Positions 1-58,693 of a DNA stretch of 64,000 nucleotides are shown one piece after another; the first letter of the stretch is position 1, and each line of letters opens with the position of its first letter. The notes below the pieces were generated by a model. That model saw only the letters and a list, made by a program, of their open reading frames with translations. It did not search any database and was not told where the DNA came from. The position numbers and the translations under genes are program-made. This stretch comes from Tenodera sinensis (taxonomy: Eukaryota; Arthropoda; Insecta; Mantodea; Mantidae), in contig CM060969.1 in assembly GCA_030765045.1 (NCBI GenBank), forward strand, positions 47,469,216 through 47,533,215, in the 5' to 3' direction.

Positions 1-39
1 CGATCCGACACTCCCAGATGCCGCCCCCACCCGAATCCC

Positions 40-350
40 ACAGACAACGACGGACGGAGAGTTCCTGTGCGCAATCAACCCTGCCAAGCTGCACCTAACG
101 CCTTCGCTGACACTTGCGACCCTGAAAGAACCAATGGGATGAACGACGAATGAAATTTTTACGAAACGAAATGGAAGGACAGGACATTTGGGGATGTAAT
201 CCTTCCCAGCATTCGCCTGGCGACCCGGGGAAACCCAGAAAAAAACAATGGGTCAGGAAGATCAGCCACGGGAATCGAAGCCATGACCTCCCGAATGCGA
301 ACCTCACACATTAACGCGGAGCCATCTTGTTCGGTAGGCCTTCTTAAAGT
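40..350 (-). repeat. tRNA-derived SINE, family B, copy 1
   Basis: Read on the - strand, the head at about 345-275 holds a tRNA-like box B (gattcccgtggctgat-type). It is followed by gtttccccgggtcgccaggc and gaatgctgggaagg. The same body recurs at 2555-2815 (+) and 3290-3575 (-), including the run ending in a stretch like cagggttgcaagtgtc. The tail runs towards the window edge. The ORFs over it are spurious. Confidence 0.75.
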
Positions 351-469
351 CCACAATTTATGTTAAATTAAATCTGTTGTGTTATTAACGATTTCCGAGA
401 TATTCTTTATTAATTGGTTTGAATTTTCAAATAATGTATCCTCTCTCAATTCCAAATCGCGATTTTTTT

Positions 470-640
470 TTTTTGTTTCTTGCTTCATTTTTCATATTTG
501 TACAAAGAGAACAGAGTTGCAAAGTCATCACATAGCGACCGGGTTGGAAAAGAATTGATTCTATTTAGTCTTCTGTATGCTTCTTATATAGAGCTTGCAA
601 AACACGAATTTACTGCGTTTCAGAACATCAATAGCGAACG
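470..640 (-). repeat. Diverged fragment of dispersed repeat family A
   Basis: The stretch with tttgtacaaagagaacagag, then cacatagcgacc, resembles the 5' part of family A read in reverse. It is most like the fragments at 10225-10400 and 62035-62306 (tgcaaagagaaagaaatg, cattacataacgaccag). Similarity is moderate. Confidence 0.4.
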
Positions 641-763
641 TCTGTTTGCATGTCTATTTTTTTCAAATTTAACATTAATTATAATAACCAAAACTTTTAC
701 ATTTAATTCACATTTAATTTTTCAGATAAAACTATAACTATTACAATAGCTAATAAAATAAAA

Positions 764-880
764 TATTCATACTTCCAGACTCTAGTGAGGATAGGAAATA
801 ATTTTAGCTAGAGAAAAATTCCCACCCCTTAGCTGTGAATCGAACTCAGGACCCCTCGCACGAAGGCAGGTGAAATTACC
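764..880 (-). repeat. tRNA-derived SINE, family E, copy 1
   Basis: On the - strand it reads gaggggtcctgagttcgatt, then ggggtgggaatttttctcta and cctcactagagtctggaagt. The copy at 4228-4383 (+) matches this order of blocks. The tRNA-like box B is GGTCCTGAGTTCGATTC. Confidence 0.7.
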
Positions 881-885
881 GGCGG

Positions 886-1774
886 AGTTTTGAGGCTAGC
901 CAATATTTTCTGTACCTATTATACTCCATCCAGCCTTAGTTCCAGAACTTGTATCCCTTAGCGATAATCAGGTGCTTGAATCAGCTGCGACTAACAGAAA
1001 CAAACGTCGCATGGACTCATGACTCGTGTTTATCATGCAATAGAACGATATTCACACCGAAGTTTTATGAATAGCGCTGCTATTGCATTATATTCAATGT
1101 AACAAAAATTGTAAAGCTTTTGTAACAGAAATTAATTATCAGCGGCCAGCTGCTGTTTGGACTGGAAGCTGAATGTTCATTGTAATTAGCATTATTATAA
1201 CGTGTTTCACTGCACGAATTGTTTGTCCCCCTCCCAAAAAGTACTATAGCCCTGATTGTCGCAGAAACCGTTAGTAATTGAACATTAATGCGCGAAGTAA
1301 GCAACTGTTAAGGTGGTCATAATTATGATGACCGCTTCAAACAGCCATAGAATTATGATTTATATCTTCTCAATTTGAAATACTTATTTTATATCAGAAA
1401 AATGGTACTGTGTGACAGCATTCTAAAAGCTTTCTCATAAATCATCGTTTGTGTGAGACAATCGTAATAACAACAAAAGCCTGAAAGCTACTGAAAGCAT
1501 TGGCAAACAGTTGAAAGAGGCTTTTAATGTCTTAGGCAGTCTTTGAGCAGCAATCATGGCTGGAAGGAATGGTCGTTTCTTGGTTAAGGTCAGAACTACA
1601 TACATACAACGTGTCGTATCTCAAGAATAGGGACAGTGAACCTGGGATAGTACATGCACAGACAAAAACTGTCATTAGCGAGTTTTACCTTAGGCACATC
1701 ACCACCACCTGCTAATGTCCTGCCTCTATTCACATAACTTAACCTGCTGCATGGAATTGTTATTCTCAGAAGTT
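886..1774. other. Stretch without recognised gene or repeat
   Basis: AT-rich flanking DNA. Short open frames here show no recognisable domain or codon signal. Nothing further can be supported. Confidence 0.5.
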
Positions 1775-2450
1775 ATGAATATAAACATATTCTTACAAAG
1801 GCGATTCTTCCATATAATTCATGTTAATGGAGATAAACGTTTGTAGAAAAGGTTTTATCTTACCCTGTAGGTACAATGGGACTGGGAGAACACAGTAAGC
1901 TTAAGCGATAATCCAATCTGTTGAGCTGGTCACTTTGTCATGACTATGGAATACTATTCTTTTCCGGTGACCAACAAATAAAAAATGAATAACGACTTTC
2001 CATTTGAGAAATGTATAAGTATTGGAAAATTTCCACCAATAATAAAGAATATCTTGGAAACGGTTCATTCTGCAAAGAAATATAATGGATATAGCTGATG
2101 TATTTTAAGGAAAAATTTTGTCCATCTCTTACGGTTTACCAGTTATGCAAAATTTATTCAGGATGAAGAGGAGTTCTAAGGACATTACCAGGAAGTTCAA
2201 GAACATATATTTCATTTTGGCATAAAATATCTTAAACACGTGCCATTTTAATTAAAATCGTTAGAACCACTTTTGAGAAAATCAAAATTTTCGAAAAAAT
2301 GTTTCTTGTGAAAGGGTGCTTGGGGTGGATTCTTGTAAACCTTCGCGTCGCATCCTTGGAAGATGCTGAACTTAAATGTCAAGTTTGGTATTTAAACGAC
2401 TTTTCCTTTTCGAGTTATGGAGTATACTGACAGACCCTCCACACGCAGAC
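1775..2450 (+). repeat. Dispersed repeat family A, diverged copy
   Basis: It follows the family A block order: attcttacaaag..., cttgtaggtacaa-like ccctgtaggtacaatggga, gcttaagcgataatc, then tctcttacggtttaccagtt, ttcgaaaaaatgtttc, gtcgcatccttggaagatgc and ttcgagttatggag. It ends near the position where other copies carry their microsatellite. It is older and more diverged than the intronic copies. Confidence 0.7.
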
Positions 2451-2549
2451 CTCTTAATTAATTGCTGTTTTTTATTTATCATTTCCCTGAGATTGCACTG
2501 AAGGCTCCAAGGATAAATAAATAGACAAGGTTCGGAGGAGGGGGACTTA

Positions 2550-2820
2550 GCACTTCGAAACCGAGTGGGATGGCTCAGGCTGTACATTCGGGAGGTCGCT
2601 GGTTCGATCCCCGTGGCTGACCTTCCTTACCCATGATGTGTTTCGGAGGTTTCCCCGGGTCGCCAGGCGAATGTTGGGAAGGATTTCCATATCCTCCGTA
2701 TTTCGTGTCCCTCCATTTCGGTACATTAATCATTTCACTTGACGCTTCATCCAGTTAGGTTTCTTCCAGGGTTGGAAGTGTCGGCGAGCGTCGCGGCAGC
2801 TGCACGGTAGGGGAAATGCG
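2550..2820 (+). repeat. tRNA-derived SINE, family B, copy 2
   Basis: The head has a box A-like gtgggatggctcaggct and box B ggttcgatcccc. The body then reads tttccccgggtcgccaggcg, aatgttgggaagga and ttccagggttggaagtgtcg, shared with the copies at 40-350 and 3290-3575. Confidence 0.8.
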
Positions 2821-3080
2821 CTTTGGAAATCTCGTCCCTCTGATTGGCAGGCGAGTCACTGATATCCGGGCCCCCCATGGGATGGTACAAGCCCGAGGGG
2901 GGAGGGAGGCTAAGCCTGCCTCCGCTGGGTTGCTTCTAACTAGGAAATTGTAAGGATCCTGCCACCTGCTCTGTTGTGGCCGCCCTTCAGGGGCATAGGC
3001 TTAAAGGGTCGCCTTTCGGTGGAGGTGCTAAGTTCCTCTCCACCAGCCCTCATTGAGTCATAGCACATCGAAAAATGAAA
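2821..3080. repeat. GC-rich tail adjoining SINE B copy 2
   Basis: The stretch from ctcgtccctctgattggcag to ccctcattgagtcatagcac is far more GC-rich than its surroundings and continues directly from the SINE body. It may be the SINE 3' unit or a second element. The other SINE B copies have different GC-rich tails, so its assignment is open. Confidence 0.35.
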
Positions 3081-3289
3081 TTTTTTGTGCTTACGTCATT
3101 GACGGGTCACCCTCGAGAGATAGGAGTTAGGTGAGAGGATACTAGAAAGAGACGACACTTGAAGGGAGAGTTTCTAACGATTACAGATTTGAACTCCCCA
3201 GTGAAGGCTCGCATGCCGGCTTCTCTCCCGCTTGCGGGCTCACATGTCCCCTCGAGATGGGAGGGGGGGGGGGATGCCTCGAAGACCTC

Positions 3290-3575
3290 CCCCGATCCTG
3301 AGAACGAGGATTTACAGAGAGCAAGCACCTGACATGCACACCGAAACTCCCTCCAACACTTACAACCCTGAAACAACCGAGTAGAACAAAGGTGAAGTAA
3401 AATGGAGGAAGTAAATTTGGGGAATATCATTATCCTTACCAGCATTCACCTAGCGACCCGGGGAAATCCCGAAGAAACTAATGGCTCAGGAATGTTGACC
3501 ATCGGAACCAAACCCGCGACCTCCCGAAAACGAGCCTCACACGTTACCGTGATACCAATCTCACTGGTCTAACGC
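3290..3575 (-). repeat. tRNA-derived SINE, family B, copy 3
   Basis: It is reverse-oriented relative to the copy at 2550. It contains cctagcgacccggggaaatc and aacacttacaaccctgaaac, with a degenerate tRNA head near 3500-3565 (ccaaacccgcgacctcccga). A GC-rich tail lies at 3090-3290. Confidence 0.75.
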
Positions 3576-3639
3576 CCCAAGTATTCATAAGGTAACACTA
3601 GAACTGGTTTTATGTTACTTAAATATCCTCATAAGCTTG

Positions 3640-4160
3640 GCAGAACAGAACGAGGTTCAACTCAACTGGGTGCCGGGTCTTGTTGGCATGCAGGGAAATG
3701 AACTTGCAAGACAAGGAGGAGCTGTACAATGTATTGCACCAGAGGAACATCTCGATGTTTAGTGAGAGCTGCAATGAAGAACTGATCTAAAGTGGAACAT
3801 CATAAAACCTGACATAAAACCCCATTAAACAAACACAGTAAACGTTTATTAGATAATTATATAATAAAACAATTAACAGCATACTCAAACGTAATAGACT
3901 TCAGCTGAGAGCAGCTATTGCATTTCTCACCGAGTATGCTCTGTGAAAACCTTAAAACGTGGTTTCAAGATTACATATTGTACAGGAAACAAACTGAAAC
4001 AACCCATATTTTATACTCCTGCAAGGCTTTAGCTTACAGGAGATGTATTACTTTTGGAGAAATGTTTTATAACCAGAAGAATTTGAAACCATATCTGTTA
4101 CGACACTGGTTGCTCGGTAAAGGGTTTCGACATATTGGATTGGTTTTAAAATGATACAGG
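3640..4160 (+). pseudogene. 3' end of a non-LTR retrotransposon (RNase H domain and C-terminal region), broken
   Basis: From about 3650 the translation reads VQLNWVPGLVGMQGNELARQ, the last part of the RNase H domain of Jockey/R1-type elements (usual pattern WVPGHxGIxGNExAD). Frame breaks and stops follow. An open stretch from 3918 to 4154 then ends QTETTHILYSCKALAYRR, the usual post-RNase H motif with ETTHIL followed by a conserved Cys and CxAL. Only this 3' end is present, as expected for a 5'-truncated insertion. It is not functional. Confidence 0.7.
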
Positions 4161-4227
4161 AAGCAGAAGCTCAAGGCTGGAGCAATCACGGAAATCTGTA
4201 TCCAACAAGAAACGACAACAATTAGCT

Positions 4228-4380
4228 CACCTGTAGCTCATTCAGTAGCCTGCCTGCTGGGACCACTTTGCCAGCTGTGCAAGGGGTCCCAGATTTGGTT
4301 CTGGGCTAGGAGATGGGAATTCTTCTCTAGTCAAAATTATTCCCTATTCTCTCCAGAGTTTGGAAGTATGAATGAGAGTT

Positions 4381-4383
<3 letters not shown>
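4228..4383 (+). repeat. tRNA-derived SINE, family E, copy 2
   Basis: It begins with tRNA-like cctgtagctcattcagtagc and box B cccagatttggttctggg. The conserved body follows: agatgggaattcttctctag, ccctattctctccagagttt, ggaagtatgaat. A (GA)n(GT)n tract follows directly and is probably its grown tail. Confidence 0.75.
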
Positions 4384-4418
<35 letters not shown>

Positions 4419-4441
4419 TGTGTGTGTGTGTGTGTGTGTTT
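4384..4441 (+). repeat. Microsatellite (GA)n then (GT)n
   Basis: About 16 GA units then about 12 GT units, abutting SINE E copy 2. Confidence 0.95.
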
Positions 4442-4464
4442 GTGATCTAATATAAAACCCAATG

Positions 4465-4790
4465 AAGAAAATGTGATGTTTTGCACTCACATAAGTGTCT
4501 CTACTCTTAAAAGACTGTTCTTCAAAAGATATATTTCATTCCACTTGATGTTAATTGAGATAATCGTTTACAGAAATAATCTCATTTACTAATTTTCTTG
4601 TAGGTACAAAGGAAATATGGGAATACTTAAAACAATAGTGGAAATTTTAAAGGACTGGTCGCTCTTTGTATAGACAAGAGACAAAAGAAAAACAAATAAC
4701 AATTTTCCGTTTAAGAGAAGTGTAAGTATTGAACAATTCAAACATATGACAAGAAATACCTTGCAAATGGTCCACTCCACAAAAAATATA
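4465..4790 (+). repeat. Dispersed repeat family A, left half split by a SINE
   Basis: It begins ttttgcactcacataagtgt, the family A 5' end. It continues through cttgtaggtacaaaggaaat and gaatacttaaaacaatag to the SINE insertion point at 4790/5144. The copy resumes at 5144. Confidence 0.8.
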
Positions 4791-5143
4791 GAACTAACTA
4801 AAACAGCTAACCCCATGATGCAACAGCCCTATCCGGGCCAAGGCCTACCGCCCAGCTGCTGCGTCCCCCACCTCTGCCCACTACAGATTCCATGAGTGGG
4901 GTGCAGTACTGTAGGGTGGTACGTGGTCAGCGCTTCGATCCCTCCTGGCTGGTCATGCGGTCTTCATGACCTGAGACCGCTACTTCTTTATTCAAGTAGC
5001 TCCTCAAAAACCTAACGAGGCTGAGTGCACCCCGGACCAGACCTCCCAGTGGGGAAGAATCCCATGCCAGTACTGGGGATCGAACCCGGTTCCCCCTCGC
5101 CAAAGGCAGGTGCGCTACCACTGCGCTACGGGGGTGGGGGTTC
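4791..5143 (-). repeat. tRNA-derived SINE, family S1, inserted in family A with 14-bp duplication
   Basis: Read on the - strand the head is gtagcgcagtggtagcgcac (box A) and gggttcgatccccag (box B). A body shared with 18827-19166 follows (cactcagcctcgttaggt-type, gagaagtagcggtctcaggt-type, gtggtacgtggt-type). The 14-bp sequence ccacaaaaaatata occurs at 4777-4790 and 5144-5157, perfectly flanking the insert, so the boundaries are well fixed. The ORF here is spurious. Confidence 0.9.
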
Positions 5144-5518
5144 CCACAAAAAATATATTTGGCATAAATTCTGTTTTTTTAACAAATTCTAAATTTTTTG
5201 TGCAGTAAATTTTGTCTATCTCTTACGGTTTACCAGTTACACCAAGGTGTCCAGAATGAAGAGGACTTATGAGGACATTCCCAAGAAATTCGAGATAAAT
5301 ATTTCATTCTGCATGAAAATATCTTAAATATGCTGTATTTTAATGAAAATCTCTAGAACCATTTTTGAGAAAAGTAAAGTCTTCGAAACATATTCCATGT
5401 GAAAGGTAGTCTGGAATGGAGGCTTTTCTTAAACATCTTTGTCGCATGCTTAGAAGATGTTGAACTTAATTTGGTTTTTGAGTTATGCTGTTCAGACACA
5501 CACAGATACGGATACACA

Positions 5519-5606
<88 letters not shown>

Positions 5607-5735
5607 ATACAAACTGGCACACATTGACACACACAGGCCACCTAAAAATGCTTTTTAGAATTTAGGGAATCTCAAAACATGTATTTTCCGTGATATTCTG
5701 GTGTCGAATTTCTGTATGGACTACAAAGCTCCCCC
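5144..5735 (+). repeat. Dispersed repeat family A, right half
   Basis: It resumes family A after the SINE: tctcttacggtttaccagtt, ccattttgagaaaagtaaag-like text, cttaatttggtttttgagtt, then the (CA)n tract at the usual position. Beyond that come ctcaaaacatgtattttccg and ggtgtcgaatttctgtatgg. It ends near a degenerate ctagaggaagta. Confidence 0.8.
5519..5608 (+). repeat. Microsatellite (CA)n inside family A
   Basis: About 42 CA units. Long open frames reading TH or VC repeats across it are artefacts. Confidence 0.97.
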
Positions 5736-6224
5736 TAGAGGAAGTAAACATCCACAATAATTGGTAATTCAATAAACGATGGTGCGAATTGTTCTTACGG
5801 CATTTTTCTTCACCAAAAGCTTAATGTGAGATTAGTTTTAAGACTATGTTTACTGTTGTTTGACTATCGGTTACATAAGGTTTTCAGGGTCGTTATTTCA
5901 ATACCTTCTCTGTTGCATAACTCAGCAAGCCTTGCAATAAAATGCCCATATTGTCAAGCAGAACAATAATCTCTTTAAGGTGACGTTCAGCATTGTTATG
6001 TTATTAAGTTACTGATTGTTCCCGGTACAACACCTTGCCCTGTATGGCCGGACAGTCAGTGAACTGCTTGCAATACAAGAACACACATCAATATAATTAT
6101 ACATATATAAAAACAGATTTTTGTCTTCTGCCCTCAATAAAAAAATTAATGCTTTTTAGGAAGATGTCCATGCGCGTGTATATCACCGTAATCAGCATAA
6201 CCCCCCCCCCCCCCAAAAAAAAAC
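5736..6224. other. Stretch without recognised gene
   Basis: AT-rich flank between two family A copies, ending in a C14 then A9 run at 6201-6224. No recognisable coding signal. Confidence 0.5.
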
Positions 6225-7046
6225 TGTGTTACAATCGCATAACTTTCTCTACTCTTGTACTAGCCATTCTTACGAACTCTTATTCCTATATCTTCTTCAT
6301 GTTAGTTGAGGTAAACACTTGCCGAAATTATCCTATTGTTTATCTTCTTGTAGGTACAAGGAGAATATGGGAAAACAGTAGGCTTAGAGCGATGGTCAAA
6401 AGTTTTAAAGCTTTCAAATTTCGTTCTCTTTGCACGGTTAACATAAAAATGAATAATAATATTCCATTTGACATAAGTATGTTCTCCAAAACTCACACAG
6501 GTAACAAGGAACATCTCCGAAATGGTTCATTCTACACAAAAAGGGCATAAATTAGCGAAATATACATTTTTGTATGGTAACATTTGGTGTATCTCTTAAA
6601 GTTTGCCAGTTATGCAAAAGTCATTCAGAGTAAATGGGACTTCATGGGCTATAGCCAGAAAATCCCAGATATACATTTCATTTATCATAAAAATATCTCA
6701 AACATACGGCATTTTAATAAAAATCGTTAAACCATTTTCAAGGAAATAAACATTTTCGAAAAATGTCTAAAGGGTAGTTTAGGGTGGAGCAACGTTCTTC
6801 AAAATCTTCGTGTCGCATCCTTGAAAGATATTAAACCTAAATAGCAACTATGATTTTTAACCGAATTTTCGTTTTTGAGGTATGCTGTCCACAGACTGAC
6901 AGACATACACGGACCTTTTTCTAAAAATGTTTTTTGTTTTTGGATTCATGGGTCCCCAAAACATGTATTTCCGGTGAAATCTAGACATCCAATTTTTGGG
7001 TGGAATACAATACTTCCTCTACTTTGCTATACGTAGTAGAGAAAGT
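6225..7046 (+). repeat. Dispersed repeat family A copy without long microsatellite
   Basis: It runs from cgcataactttctctactct to the 3' hairpin: tacttcctctactt, a short loop, then gtagagaaagta at 7035-7047. All family A blocks are present in order. At the microsatellite site it has only ctgacagacatacacggacc, so this copy shows the state without an expanded dinucleotide tract. Confidence 0.85.
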
Positions 7047-7528
7047 AATAAAATTCGGACAAATACCAAACTTGGTAGGTATTTGTTCATCGTCATCCAA
7101 GAATTAAGCAAGGACGACTTCCAAAAAAGTTCTCCCACATCAGATTACCCTCTTCATGAAACTTTTTATTTTTTTAAATGGCTTTAACATATCACATGTT
7201 TAAGTCATATGTTTTTACTAACTATATGTTGAGTTTTATGTCGCTACTTTGTGTAGTCCTATTTAATCTGAAATGGTTTGGCAGTAATACAAAATACAAC
7301 GACAAAGATACCATACAAAAATGTATATCTCATTAAATGATAAAACTTATGCGAAATAATGTTCCTTTCATCAGCTGTTTTCTAGATATTTGTATCCACA
7401 GTTTGAATTTGTCGATCATATACTTTTGCAGTTTTAAGTCACCATTCGTTTGTTTTTCGTGATATCACGGAAGGAATGTGAAAATTCAAAGCCAATACAT
7501 TGCAACCCACTGTTAAAATATCGCTTCA

Positions 7529-8286
7529 GGATACCCATCTGTGTAAAAAGGCTAAAAATATAAAAAATTGTCAAAAATTGATTTTTGTTTTATCAAATTT
7601 AAATCTTCTGCTTTATTTTGATATGCTTTTTATAGCCTTACGGCCTTTTTAACTATGTCACGTGGCCGCCTAACTGATTGCTTGTAAGTGGTCATGTCCA
7701 TTTAAATCCATACAGTTCCATTATCCTTGCTATGACTTCAAACTTAGGTTTTCCATGTTTTTATTTTTTTCCATGTTTTTATTTTTAACACTATTTGCTC
7801 TTTAAAATGCTCCACACGATGCAATTTTCAGTACTTATGCATGAAATTTGGTGTATCTGCTTAGAAATAACATTAAAAAGAAATGATGAGATAATTTTTT
7901 CATAACATGAATAACTGATGAGTAATTAAATATTAAAGTTTACATTTCGAAATTTAAATGAAAAAAATTATGAATTTAAACTTTAAAGTTTATTTTTATC
8001 GAAACTAATAACAAGATTAAAAAATTATCTCATCAATTTGCTAACATTCTATTACAGGAGATAACTGACAATTATTAAGTTTTTCAAATCAAAATTGCAT
8101 CATGGGGAACCATTTATACAAATATTTAAAAAAAATATAATAAAATATTAATATGTTAGCAACTAATCTGACTAAATGTATGAAATGTAGCACAGTTACT
8201 CCTCACTATACAGTGATTGTTGTGTTAAAATTTCAAATCAATCCAATGAAAACTGTAGATTTTCAAAATTTCACAGATGGGTATCC
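7529..8286. mobile_element. MITE or fold-back element with 15-bp terminal inverted repeats
   Basis: ggatacccatctgtg at 7529-7543 is the exact reverse complement of cacagatgggtatcc at 8272-8286. Further inside, gatgagataattttttc at 7883 faces aaaaaattatctcatc near 8020-8035. A third inner pair (cgatgcaatttt / aaaattgcatca) is near 7818 and 8091. No coding frame lies within. Superfamily unknown. Confidence 0.65.
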
Positions 8287-9810
8287 TTCAGTTTCCTGTA
8301 GCTCCCTTGCATCTACAACGAAAACAACTGAATGAAATAACCTCTGTAAATTCTCGATTAACATGAAACATAGAAAAGGACGCTTTTGTAAGAGTGGTTT
8401 ACACAATATAATGTAGGTATGTAAGATATAAGCTCTATTTAAATACTTTTTCTTTTAATTCAGAAAACTTCAAAACGCGTATTCATTGATGTCTCGATGT
8501 CTAATTTTTGGACTAATACATCCACTAATTTATATGCCAAGTAACAGAGAAGTCTATAAAAAAGCTCGAGTTCAGTGATACTACAACTTAGGGTGCTCCA
8601 AGGCTTACCATGCAATTCCTCACACTCTACCCCCGCACACATTGGACATCATGCATATCGGGTGAAGGGGAAGTCATTACATCAATTTAAATAGTTACAG
8701 ATCTCATTATTTGACACATATTTTGTATCTTTCATTTTTTTTCTATGCTCATTTTCTGCGAAGATATTTTAGGTACTTCAAGAACATAAAACGCATATGC
8801 TGGTAACGTTGCAGGGAACTTCTGTCGGTAGCTGAGGATTTGGTTGGCACTCTCCATTTCAAAACCAGGTAAACAGGTTTTACTTTTCTGTGGTGCATGT
8901 TTATCTACACTCGTTTAGACTCCTAATATTTGCATTTGCATCTTCCAATGACACATTTTGTAATCTTAACTCAGAATTTACGGATAATCAACTTGCCTAT
9001 CCTTAAACTTCAATGCGGTTTGAAATTGTTACTGTTATGTGATATTTATACCCAAAAATAAACCACTTAGACTCTTACAGAGTCCACTAATAAACAATAA
9101 ACCAAATGATTCACGCGATTCACAGATATTGTTCAAAATGTGCACAATTTGCACAGTTGCAAGCTTCACACCTTCTTAAGCAATTATTTCGTACTGTGCT
9201 AAAGACATTTTCATTTCCTCCACACTTAGGTGAAATAGCTATCTCAAAGATTTGACATCAGTGATCGATGATTTAAAATTGCTTTTTCTGTGGTGACGGT
9301 GTTTGTTACTCGCCCTCATTCGTGAGCTGCCTGCATGTTTCCTGGTCCAGGACCCTCTGCGCCATCAGTACAAAGATTCCTGGATTTGGTATCTTCGGGT
9401 AGGAAACTTTTCCTTGTGCAATCTGGTGGCAGCTGCAATATTCTGAGCAGTTTTCCCATACAATAGCAACATAAAGTACTCACGATTTGAACAGACTGAC
9501 ATCTCTTAAACCTTGTACCTACTCTACATATGAGTGATTATTTTCCACTAAAGAGACCTCAGGTTCTTTTGTGTCTAAATCTGCAAGTTTCAATGCGTAT
9601 TATGATGTTACTCTAATAATTGACTAAATTTCTAGTGGAGCTTACATAAATATAGTGTGCTTTTCAGATAGCAATCTCGAAACGCTTATTGGACGATAAA
9701 GGCATTACTGCCATGCTGTTGGTGTAAGGTCAATAGTTACCAAGTTGTACTTGTCATTTTACAAAAGATTATGTCGTTCTATTTGTTTACATTAAGAGTG
9801 GTATGGAAGA
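8287..9810. other. Stretch without recognised gene
   Basis: AT-rich upstream flank. A weak remnant of family A 3' sequence may lie at 8460-8525 (aacttcaaaacgcgtatt, gatgtctcgatgtctaattt). A C14 run is at 9811-9825. Nothing else is supported. Confidence 0.4.
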
Positions 9811-10224
9811 TACCCCCCCCCCCCCGGCCAGCGATGTGCAACCCTGCTTGTTTAGAGACGCTTAGGTACGATTATTAGCTACATCCCCACCTCCTCTTTC
9901 AGTCGGAGGGTTGGTCAGGTAGTGCCTATTGCGTGTAGAATCACAAGCAGTCAGTATCCAACGACGGACACAAACAGGCGATTCCATGGCAGTTTCTAAG
10001 TCGTACCTTGGGTTCATTCTGCATGATTTTTGCTTAAATGGTAAACAGCAAGAGACAGATAAAAATCTTACTAAGTATGAAATGTGGATGTCGTTAAAAC
10101 ACACAATTTATGTGAAATACTTTTCTTTTCTTCTTGAGTGAACCAATTTTTCGATATTCTTCATTATTTGTTTGAATTTGCCAATACTTATAATTAGCTC
10201 AAATAAAAATATCTTATTAGCTTT

Positions 10225-10400
10225 TTTATCTCTTGGCCTTGCAGAGAGAACGGAATTTCAAAGACATTACATAGTAACTAGCTCTTAATAATTTGACTAT
10301 CGCTTAAAGTGTACTTATTCCCTTTGCAATTAACAATGATCTCTCTCTATCTCTATTAACATGAAATAGATAAATAAACATTTGCTAGAATAGTTTGTAC
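10225..10400 (-). repeat. Diverged family A fragment
   Basis: gcagagagaacggaatttca, acattacatagtaactagct and atttgactatcgcttaaagt match, with drift, the reverse-strand 5' part of family A (gcaaagagaacagaatctca, tttgactatcgcacaaagcc). Confidence 0.45.
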
Positions 10401-10599
10401 AAAAGTGAGCGTAGTAACGAATGCAGTTAGAAAAAAAAAACTATTTTTTCGAAAACGACTAAGCTGTTATACCTCTTTTTGTGTTTGTAACACCTCTATG
10501 AAGTACATATTAGAAGAAATGTAAGAAATTCCCTTCCACCATGTATAGAGTAGTAATTATTGTTACAAAATATTTCTGAAATATAAATGAACGAAACTT

Positions 10600-10611
10600 T
10601 TTGTTTCCAGA
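10600..10611 (+). promoter_or_regulatory. Splice acceptor ending a 5'UTR intron just before the start codon
   Basis: The polypyrimidine TTTTTGTTTCCAG sits one base before the start codon, with context AGAATGG. The transcript is therefore spliced immediately upstream of the start. The first exon and promoter must lie further 5', possibly outside the window. Confidence 0.7.
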
Positions 10612-57834
<47,223 letters not shown>

Positions 57835-58560
57835 TTGATCTTTCATAGAAATTTACGGTCATTATGACCATCAGTCTGTAGATATTTTTAAAAAATTGTA
57901 AATATGACGACATGGCCAAACCTCGGGGAGAGGTTGCTATTAATACTCAAACAAGGTCTGTAAATGACACTGCTTTATGTTAACATGTTAACTACTGACA
58001 AAACTGTGATCACTTTTAATATTCGTAGTGTGTATGTGTGGCTACAGCCCTAAAGTCATATATTATGTGAAAGAAATGTTAACTCATTTGTATCTATTTA
58101 TTTTCTATCAAATTCTGGAACGCATGTTGTAAATACTTGGTGCCCTTAAAAGCTATTGCTCTATGATATCAGGATAGTAGTTCACTTAGCTAAAGCAGTG
58201 AACTTGCTGCAATGCTAACAATTCTTTGATAAAGGATGGGTAGGGCCCACGTAAAAGTAATTGCGTGGATGTTGACGAAACTTAAGTACCAGTGATGGAA
58301 CACGGTTACTTATTTTACTTAGGAAAATTTACAAAGAAAATGTTTAGCTTCGTTTTATATACATTTCTATATATGGTAATATCAGTGAATTTAAGCACAC
58401 TAGGGAAATATAGAACAGCAAAGGTAGAAAGTTGTGGAAATTTAAAAATGTTTCTTGCAACCTTTAATTGTGTTGAGGCCAGTTGATTTTAAAGTACATG
58501 TCATTAACATAGGGTCTGAAATTGTGAGAAAAAAAAAACTGGTAATACGGAAAAAATAAA
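57835..58560 (+). other. Probable 3'UTR of the choline transporter
   Basis: This is AT-rich non-coding sequence after the TGA. The first AATAAA on this strand downstream of the stop is at 58555-58560, which would give a 3'UTR of about 730-750 nt. There is no recognised repeat before the MITE that begins at 58694. The end is inferred from the hexamer only. Confidence 0.5.
58555..58560 (+). terminator. Candidate polyadenylation signal AATAAA
   Basis: This is the first AATAAA hexamer downstream of the choline transporter stop codon, inside an A-rich stretch. No cleavage-site evidence is available. Confidence 0.4.
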
Positions 58561-58693
58561 CTTTAAAACAAACCATTTAACCAAAATTAAAGGAAACAAA
58601 CTGTAAACAAGTACTATTACTTAATATTAATAGATATTAATGCTCACATGGGCACTCAAAAATGAAAAACTGTGATGTTAGAATCAACTGAAG

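Noticed and set aside
5353..5665. Open frames reading long TH or VC repeats (also near 17760, 19610-19850, 28130-28350, 29100-29340, 53200-53480, 56410-56680)
   Set aside because: They are the six-frame reading of CA/GT microsatellites with no start context or conserved flank.
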